Source: Aquisalimonas sp. (GTDB lineage Bacteria > Pseudomonadota > Gammaproteobacteria > Nitrococcales > Aquisalimonadaceae). Taken from it: 11,957 bases of DNA. Location: the NCBI GenBank assembly GCA_007127625.1, contig SKYZ01000496.1, positions 1 to 11,957 of the forward strand, given 5' to 3'. Positions 7,310-11,957 of this stretch are shown one piece after another. The position numbers and the translations under genes are program-made. The notes under the pieces are model-generated. The model did not search any database, was not told the DNA's origin, and was given only the letters and a program-made list of their open reading frames with translations. The stretch's first letter is position 1. Each line of letters starts with the position of its first letter.

Positions 7310-8089
7310 ATGAAATCGGCGATCCACAACGATGCACTGCGGCAGGTTCCGCTTTTTTCCGGCCTGCCGGACCACACCATCGAACTGCTCACGGCGGAAG
7401 CATTCGACCGCGAATACCCCCGGAAGACGCTGATCTTCTCCCAGGGTGACCCGGCGGACCGGTTCTTCGTTGTCCTCGACGGCTGGGTCAAACTGTTCCG
7501 CGACACTCCGGACGGCAACGAATCCCTGGTGGGCCTGTTCACGCGGGGCGACTCCTTTGCCGAGGCGGCGATGTTCGACCAGCGCGGATTCCCGGTCAAT
7601 GCGGCGGTGGTCACCGAACATGCGCATCTGCTGGTCTTTCCCGCCAACGGCTTCCTGCGCAAGCTGCGCGACGACCATGAGCTGACTCTGAATCTCCTGG
7701 CCAATCTTTCCGGCCGCCTGCGCTACTTCATCCAGCAGCTCGACCAGCTCACCAATCAGCCCACCTACCAGCGGGTGGCCGCTTTCCTGTTATCCCTGTG
7801 CCCCCCGGGCGCGGACACCGCCACCATCGCCCTGCCCTGCGACAAGTTGCTGATCGCCGGGCGACTGCGGATGAAGCCCGAGAGTTTCTCCCGCGCCATG
7901 GCCCGCTTGCGGGACCTCGGCGTGCGCTGCGAGGGCGACTGCGTGTACGTGGACAACGTGCCGGCACTGCGCGCGTTCACCGAAGGCGCGGCTCCGGTGC
8001 CGCAGCCCCCGGGAAACGCCCGCACCGCCGGAGACAACGCCGCACCCTGCAACCCCGCGCCATCGCCGTACTGGCGCACAACCTACTGA
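7310..8089 (+). CDS. dnr: DNR-type Crp/FNR-family transcriptional regulator of denitrification
   Basis: 259-residue regulator with an N-terminal cyclic-nucleotide-binding-like sensor fold (about 13-125), a long dimerisation helix (about 126-150) and a winged helix-turn-helix (about 153-220). The recognition helix PESFSRAMARL carries E191-x-x-S194-R195, the FNR/DNR signature for TTGAT/C half-sites, and two such sites lie in this window. The N-terminal cysteine cluster that holds 4Fe-4S in FNR is absent. The protein therefore fits the DNR/NNR class, whose Pseudomonas member senses nitric oxide through heme. The ATG at 7310 follows AGGAGG (7299-7304), and the frame upstream of it is not family-like. 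After about residue 225 there is a Pro/Ala-rich tail of some 35 residues not usual in DNR (about 227 aa). It is divergent from nirE and directly upstream of nirS. Confidence 0.88.
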   Translation: MKSAIHNDALRQVPLFSGLPDHTIELLTAEAFDREYPRKTLIFSQGDPADRFFVVLDGWVKLFRDTPDGNESLVGLFTRGDSFAEAAMFDQRGFPVNAAVVTEHAHLLVFPANGFLRKLRDDHELTLNLLANLSGRLRYFIQQLDQLTNQPTYQRVAAFLLSLCPPGADTATIALPCDKLLIAGRLRMKPESFSRAMARLRDLGVRCEGDCVYVDNVPALRAFTEGAAPVPQPPGNARTAGDNAAPCNPAPSPYWRTTY

Positions 8090-8121
8090 GGCGGAGACCT
8101 TGGGCCGCCCCCGGAAGGCGC

Positions 8122-8135
8122 TTGACAACGGTCAA
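8122..8135. promoter_or_regulatory. DNR/FNR-type binding site upstream of nirS
   Basis: Perfect dyad TTGAC-AACG-GTCAA, 33 nt after the dnr stop. Its centre (8128.5) is exactly 41.5 nt upstream of position 8170, the start expected from the -10 at 8158-8163, which is the classic class II activator position. It most likely makes nirS transcription depend on the DNR-type protein encoded just upstream, i.e. on low oxygen and nitrogen oxides. Confidence 0.88.
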
Positions 8136-8157
8136 TTACCCCACCCCGGAAACGCGG

Positions 8158-8163
8158 TACTAC
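8158..8163 (+). promoter_or_regulatory. Predicted -10 of the nirS promoter
   Basis: TACTAC on the plus strand is a moderate -10 hexamer with correct distance to the DNR box at 8122-8135. The start site would be near 8170, giving a leader of about 68 nt to the nirS ATG at 8238. The leader holds a direct repeat TCCACGGG (8181-8188 and 8211-8218) of unknown meaning. Confidence 0.55.
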
Positions 8164-8237
8164 TCCTTCCGAGGAGGGCATCCACGGGTGTACATCCTCC
8201 TGATCAACCGTCCACGGGAAAAGAAGCGAGGCACATC

Positions 8238-9863
8238 ATGTACAGAACGACACTCAGCACCGGCCTGCTGGCCCTCGGGTTACCGATGGCCCTGGCCGTT
8301 GGCGGAATGGGGACAGCGGCAGCCGACACACCCGATCTCACGGAGGATCAGCTGGAACGTGCGAGCCAACTCTACTTCGAGCGTTGCGCCGGCTGTCACG
8401 GCACCCTGCGCGGCGGTGCCACCGGCCCGGACCTGCTGCCGGACAACATGAAGGAGCTCGGGCAGCGGCGGTTGGAGCGCATCATCGCCCTGGGCACCGA
8501 GGGCGGCATGAACAACTTCGACGGCATCCTCGACGAAGACGAGATCACCCTGCTGGCGGACTACATCCAGCTGGAGCCCACCGATCCGCCGGAGATGTCC
8601 ATCGAGGACATGAAGGAGCGTTGGGAAGTGTTCGTGGAACCGGAGGACCTGCCGGACGCGCCACAGCACGATCGCAACTGGGAGAACTTCTTCGTCACCA
8701 TCCTGCGTGACGCAGGCAAGATGGGCATCATCGACGGCGACACCAAGGAAGTGGTCACCGAAGTGGAGACCGGCTACGCGGTGCACGTCTCCAAGACGAG
8801 TTCCGACGGCCGCTTCTGGTACACCATGGGTCGCGACGGCCGCCTGTCCAAGATCGACCTGTGGATGGACCCGCCCCAGGTCACGGCGGAAGTGTTCATT
8901 GCCTATGACGCCCGCGATGTCGCCGTCTCCAAGCACGGCGAATGGCAGGACAAGTACGTCATCGGCGGTGGCTACTGGCCCCCGCACTTCGTCATCACCG
9001 ACGCCGAGACCATGGAACCGCTGAAGGTCGTCCGCACCGGCGGCTACAACACCAAGGGCGAGTATCAGCACGAGGCCCGGGTGGCCGCGCTCTACAACAC
9101 CCCCGGCGTCCCCAGCTTCCTGGTCAACGTCAAGGAGTCGGGGCAGATCTGGCAGGTGGACTACTCGGATCTGGATAACCTGCGGGTGGAGATGATCGAG
9201 TCCGCCGAGTACCTGCACGACGGCTTCTTCGATCCCACCGGCCGGTACTTCCAGATCGCCGCGAACTTCAGCCACAAGATGGCGTTCATGGACGCCAAGG
9301 AGCGCAAGCTCGTGGGGCTGCTCAACACCGGCGACATCCCGCACCCCGGACCGGGCGCCAACTGGGACGATCCGGAGTGCGGGCCGGTGGCCGGCACGGT
9401 GCACCTGGGTGAGGGTCTGATGACCGCCTGGGGCAACGACCCGGAAGGCCATCCTGACCAGGCCTGGGAAATCTGCTTTTCGGTGGAGACCGACGGCCCC
9501 GGCTTCTTCCTGCGCACCCATCCGGAGTCGGACAACGTCTGGATGGACCAGGCCGCCCACCCGGAGACGGACGTCCACCAGGTGATCTGGGTCATGGACA
9601 AGGAAACCCGGGAGATGACGCCCATTCAGGTCACCGACAAGCCCCGTGAACAGGACGCCGTTGCCATCCACATGGAATACAACAAGGACGGCGACGAGGT
9701 CTGGGTGTCGGTCTGGGCCCGGGGCCGTGGCTATCTCGAGGAAGGGGAAATCGTGGTCTACGACGACGAAACCCTGGAAGAGAAGGAGCGGATCACCGGC
9801 CTGGAGACGCCCACCGGGAAATTCAACGTCTACAACCGCATCAACAAGCACGAACGAGGCTGA
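8238..9863 (+). CDS. nirS: NirS, cytochrome cd1 nitrite reductase (NO-forming)
   Basis: 541-residue periplasmic enzyme reducing nitrite to nitric oxide, the defining step of denitrification; the active form is a homodimer with one heme c and one heme d1 per chain. Visible parts: signal peptide (hydrophobic 8-25, probable cleavage after AAA at 29), c-domain with CAGCH at 50-54 and likely distal M91 (GGMNNF), then the d1 propeller. The proximal d1 ligand is H183 in YAVHVSK. The two nitrite-pocket His expected from the Pseudomonas and Paracoccus structures appear as H389 (VHLGEG) and H428 (RTHPES). The C-terminus TPTGKFNVYN is characteristic. The ATG at 8238 follows GAGG at 8228-8231. Several stretches, including the region after H389, are rather different from Pseudomonas NirS and strongly acidic, suggesting another NirS clade. 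NirN is excluded by the YAVHVSK motif and the gene's position behind its own DNR promoter. Confidence 0.93.
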   Translation: MYRTTLSTGLLALGLPMALAVGGMGTAAADTPDLTEDQLERASQLYFERCAGCHGTLRGGATGPDLLPDNMKELGQRRLERIIALGTEGGMNNFDGILDEDEITLLADYIQLEPTDPPEMSIEDMKERWEVFVEPEDLPDAPQHDRNWENFFVTILRDAGKMGIIDGDTKEVVTEVETGYAVHVSKTSSDGRFWYTMGRDGRLSKIDLWMDPPQVTAEVFIAYDARDVAVSKHGEWQDKYVIGGGYWPPHFVITDAETMEPLKVVRTGGYNTKGEYQHEARVAALYNTPGVPSFLVNVKESGQIWQVDYSDLDNLRVEMIESAEYLHDGFFDPTGRYFQIAANFSHKMAFMDAKERKLVGLLNTGDIPHPGPGANWDDPECGPVAGTVHLGEGLMTAWGNDPEGHPDQAWEICFSVETDGPGFFLRTHPESDNVWMDQAAHPETDVHQVIWVMDKETREMTPIQVTDKPREQDAVAIHMEYNKDGDEVWVSVWARGRGYLEEGEIVVYDDETLEEKERITGLETPTGKFNVYNRINKHERG

Positions 9864-9874
9864 CCCACCCTACC

Positions 9875-9904
9875 GGCCGTGGCGTTCTCCGGAGCGCCAC
9901 GGCC
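9875..9904 (+). repeat. Inverted repeat / GC-rich hairpin I downstream of nirS
   Basis: GGCCGTGGCG (9875-9884) pairs perfectly with CGCCACGGCC (9895-9904) around a 10-nt loop that itself contains CTCCGGAG. It begins 12 nt after the nirS stop. No U-run follows, so it is not a textbook intrinsic terminator; it could be a partial terminator or a 3'-end stabiliser of the nirS mRNA. Its last four bases are shared with hairpin II. Confidence 0.75.
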
Positions 9905-9944
9905 CCTTTCCAGGCCGCCTTGCGGGGTGGCCTGGAAAGGGGCC
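9901..9944 (+). repeat. Inverted repeat / GC-rich hairpin II between nirS and the multiheme cytochrome gene
   Basis: A 16-bp perfect arm GGCCCCTTTCCAGGCC (9901-9916) is matched by GGCCTGGAAAGGGGCC (9929-9944) with a 12-nt loop. It shares GGCC (9901-9904) with hairpin I, so both cannot form completely at once. No U-tract follows. It probably tunes expression of the downstream gene relative to nirS, for example by attenuation or by protecting upstream mRNA; this is inference. Confidence 0.75.
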
Positions 9945-9997
9945 GACGGCACAGGCACCCACGACAAACCCGACAGGGGCTCATTGCAGGGGGCAAA

Positions 9998-11677
9998 ATG
10001 GTACTCAAACGCTGGCGCAACAAGACTATCATGGGGGCATCGCTGGGCGCTGCGCTCACCTTCTTCCTGGCGGGGATCATCTTCTGGGGCGGCTTCCATA
10101 CCGTCATCGAGGTCACAAACACCCAGTGGTTCTGTACCTCCTGCCACGAGATGCAGTGGGTGACGGAAGAGTACGAAGAACGCATCCACAGCCACAACCC
10201 CACCGGCGTGGGCACCACCTGTGCGGACTGCCACGTCCCCGATTCCTGGGGACCCAAGATGGTCCGCAAGGCCGTGGCGACGCGGGAATTGTGGCACTGG
10301 GCACTGGGGACCATGAATACCGAGGAGAAGTTCGAGGAGAGACGACTGTTACTGGCCGAGCGGGTCTGGCGCTCCATGCTGCGCACGGACTCCCGTGAAT
10401 GCCGCAACTGCCACGAATTCGAGGCCATGGATCTGGAGAATCAGGCATCACGCGCGGCGCGGGAGCACGAGCGCGGCCTGGAACAGGGCATGACCTGTAT
10501 CGAGTGTCACCAGGGCATCGCCCACGAAAAACCGGATTACTGGGACGAATCCGAGGTCTGGGTCCAGCATTGGGCCGAGGCGGAAGCGGAGGAGCCTGAA
10601 CCCGCAACCGAGCGCGATGAGCCCGAGCCCGAGCCCGAGCCTGAGCCCGAGCGCGAAGTCGCCGACGAAAACGGCGTCGTGGTCGACAATCTGGCCGCGG
10701 AGCTGGACTGGGACGAGATCCCCGCCGAGGAGATCACCCTGTTCATGACCGGCCAGGCCTCCATCGAGTGGATGCAGGATGGCAGCGCCCACGGCGGCGG
10801 CCGCGCCTTCGGCTTCGGTGACCGCTGCATCTGGTGCCACGATGGCGAGGAGGCCGAGATCGGTGAACTGATCACCTCCGGCGAGAAGCTGGAAACCGAG
10901 GATCTGGGCGACAAGCGCGGTCACGTCCCGATGACCGTGCAGACAGCCTTCGACGACGACCATCTCTACATGCGCTTCCAGTGGGAGGCAGCGGAACACG
11001 CACCGCTGCCCTTCGTGGAAGACGGCCGCATGGACCCGGACAACCCCATGAAGCTCACCGTCAGCTTCGCCGATGACCGGGTGGAGATGGCCGATCGCGC
11101 CGGCTGCTGGGCCAGTTGCCACCACGACTCCGTGGGCATGCCGGACGCGCCGGATGAGGAGGCGCTGGCGGAGGCCGGGCTGGACGACCGCATGGACCTG
11201 GCCGAGGGCGTCACCAAGTACCTCTCCGAGAGCCGTACCGACATCGAGATCCGTGGCCGCCGCGGCGCCGCCCGCGGTGGCTGGGACAAACTCCGGGACG
11301 ACGAGGAGATCGAGGAGCTGATGCGCGCCGGCGTCTACCTGGACCTCGCCCGCTTCAACAGTGGCGAGGAGCGCACGGAGAGCGGTTACGTCCTCGCGGA
11401 GCGCCACTTCAGCGACACCGAGGCGGTGGTGTTCGCCGGTGGTGAAGAGGATGGCACCTGGACGGTGTACATGACCCGCGCCCTGAATCCGGGCACGGAC
11501 GCTGACAAGGCCCTGTCCACCGACGGCAAATACAACATCGGCATCGCCCTGCACGACGATTACGCCGCCTCCCGTTTCCACCATGTCTCGTGGCAGTACG
11601 GGCTGGCCTTCGATGCCGAGATCCCGGGCGACTTCGACGACGACATGGTGGAATTCAACGCCACACGCGTCGACTGA
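9998..11677 (+). CDS. NirT-NirB fusion: membrane-anchored hexaheme c-type cytochrome (NapC/NirT tetraheme + cytochrome c-552/EB_dh-like domain)
   Basis: 559-residue protein, probably a quinol dehydrogenase that passes electrons to periplasmic NirS. Residues 11-32 form one N-terminal membrane anchor, as in NapC/NirT. Four canonical heme motifs follow: CTSCH 46-50, CADCH 75-79, CRNCH 135-139 and CIECH 167-171. An acidic linker (about 192-235) with a Glu-Pro repeat (208-217) leads to a second domain of about 320 residues. That domain contains CIWCH (277-281) and the unusual CWASCH (370-375, CX3CH) and resembles the heme-binding domain shared by diheme cytochrome c-552 and ethylbenzene-dehydrogenase gamma subunits. 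In Pseudomonas stutzeri, nirS is followed by separate nirT (tetraheme) and nirB (diheme c-552), so this looks like both in one chain. The ATG at 9998 follows AGGGGG (9988-9993). The domain-two assignment comes from motif and fold memory, not a search. Confidence 0.82.
   Translation: MVLKRWRNKTIMGASLGAALTFFLAGIIFWGGFHTVIEVTNTQWFCTSCHEMQWVTEEYEERIHSHNPTGVGTTCADCHVPDSWGPKMVRKAVATRELWHWALGTMNTEEKFEERRLLLAERVWRSMLRTDSRECRNCHEFEAMDLENQASRAAREHERGLEQGMTCIECHQGIAHEKPDYWDESEVWVQHWAEAEAEEPEPATERDEPEPEPEPEPEREVADENGVVVDNLAAELDWDEIPAEEITLFMTGQASIEWMQDGSAHGGGRAFGFGDRCIWCHDGEEAEIGELITSGEKLETEDLGDKRGHVPMTVQTAFDDDHLYMRFQWEAAEHAPLPFVEDGRMDPDNPMKLTVSFADDRVEMADRAGCWASCHHDSVGMPDAPDEEALAEAGLDDRMDLAEGVTKYLSESRTDIEIRGRRGAARGGWDKLRDDEEIEELMRAGVYLDLARFNSGEERTESGYVLAERHFSDTEAVVFAGGEEDGTWTVYMTRALNPGTDADKALSTDGKYNIGIALHDDYAASRFHHVSWQYGLAFDAEIPGDFDDDMVEFNATRVD
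10619..10648 (+). repeat. Hexanucleotide repeat (GAGCCC)5 coding a Glu-Pro linker
   Basis: Five tandem 6-bp units (GAGCCC, the fourth GAGCCT) encode Glu-Pro five times at residues 208-217 of the multiheme cytochrome, within a wider E/P-rich stretch. Slippage by whole units keeps the frame, so linker length could vary between strains without breaking the gene. Confidence 0.9.
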
Positions 11678-11700
11678 ACCGCGGCGAAGGAGGAATGGAC

Positions 11701-11957
11701 ATGCGCAGACAACTGCTTTCCGGGCTACTCATGGCCGCGCTGTTTCCCTTGAGCGCATTCGCCGAGGGCGACGTGGTCACGGTGGAGATGGTGGACAACG
11801 AGTTCATTCCGGAGGAACTGGAGATCTCCCCCGGCACCACGGTGCGCTGGGTGAACGAAGCCCGGCGCACCTTTCACGACGTGTACTTCCCGGACGAGGA
11901 CATGGGCTCGCCACCCCGCATGTTCCACGAGGAAACCTGGGAGCGCACGTTCGACGA
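11701..11957 (+). CDS. Periplasmic cupredoxin (type 1 copper protein), 3'-truncated by window edge
   Basis: The first 85 residues of an exported small copper protein of the plastocyanin/amicyanin/azurin superfamily. A signal peptide is visible (hydrophobic 5-20, cleavage likely after AFA at 21). The mature start is a beta-strand pattern VVTVEMVDNEFIPEEL, then the typical ISPGTTVRWVNE turn and FHDVYFP. H59 is the likely first copper ligand; the C-x-x-H-x-x-M ligand loop lies beyond the window, so copper binding cannot be confirmed. The ATG at 11701 has AAGGAGGA (11687-11694) at good spacing. An in-frame ATG at 11695 is too close to that site. It starts 23 nt after the cytochrome gene, so it is probably cotranscribed. 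In many denitrifiers a cupredoxin (azurin or pseudoazurin) donates electrons to nitrite reductase, and this is the most likely role. Confidence 0.8.
   Translation, partial: MRRQLLSGLLMAALFPLSAFAEGDVVTVEMVDNEFIPEELEISPGTTVRWVNEARRTFHDVYFPDEDMGSPPRMFHEETWERTFD

Noticed and set aside
7310..8089. Oxygen-sensing FNR with a 4Fe-4S cluster
   Set aside because: The N-terminal cysteine group of FNR is missing; the remaining cysteines are scattered in the C-terminal half.
8280..9851. 523-codon minus-strand frame opposite nirS
   Set aside because: Shadow frame of nirS; no recognisable motifs, whereas nirS has promoter, ribosome site, signal peptide and ligands.
9875..9944. Standard rho-independent terminator of nirS
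   Set aside because: Strong stems are present but no U-run follows either one, so I list them as inverted repeats only.
10448..11584. 378-codon minus-strand frame opposite the multiheme cytochrome
   Set aside because: Antisense of a heme-motif-bearing gene; no start signal and no family features.
1..11957. Mobile elements, CRISPR arrays, tRNA or rRNA genes
   Set aside because: No transposase, integrase, regularly spaced repeats or structural RNA sequence was seen; coding is continuous and uniform in composition.

Overview
The window is a high-GC denitrification locus built around cytochrome cd1 nitrite reductase (NirS) and the pathway that makes its heme d1. Gene content, high GC and the strongly acidic exported proteins suggest a denitrifying, probably halophilic or haloalkaliphilic, gammaproteobacterium. 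An Ectothiorhodospiraceae or Halomonas-like host is my guess; nothing in the window fixes the genus.

Left part (positions 1-7073, minus strand): one tightly packed operon read right to left as nirE-nirC-nirF-nirD-nirL-nirG-nirH-nirJ-nirN. Genes overlap or lie within about 12 nt of each other. NirE makes precorrin-2. NirD, NirL, NirG and NirH are Lrp/AsnC-like proteins that decarboxylate siroheme. NirJ is a radical SAM enzyme that works on the propionate side chains. NirF and NirN are periplasmic d1-binding propellers acting late in the pathway. NirC is a small exported c-type cytochrome. nirN runs off the left edge with only its last few codons missing.

Middle (7074-7309): the control region, with a DNR/FNR-type box (TTGAC-N4-ATCAA, 7191-7204) placed about -42 from a good -10 of the minus-strand operon. 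A Crp/FNR-family regulator of the DNR type (7310-8089) is transcribed divergently. Its recognition helix has the E-x-x-S-R signature expected to bind such boxes.

Right part (8090-11957, plus strand): a second, perfect box (TTGAC-N4-GTCAA, 8122-8135) lies -41.5 from the likely nirS start site. nirS follows, then a 134-nt spacer with two overlapping GC-rich hairpins. Next is a membrane-anchored multiheme cytochrome in which a NapC/NirT tetraheme domain is fused through a Glu-Pro linker to a NirB/cytochrome c-552-like (ethylbenzene-dehydrogenase-type) domain with two more heme motifs. A periplasmic type 1 copper protein (cupredoxin) starts 23 nt later and is cut by the right edge.

Together the locus encodes the enzyme, its cofactor factory, a nitric-oxide/anaerobiosis-type regulator and two candidate electron routes to NirS: a quinol-to-periplasm heme wire and a copper shuttle. 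The most unusual item is the one-polypeptide NirT-NirB fusion. The rest is a recognisable nir cluster with some local departures in gene order, residues and spacer structure.
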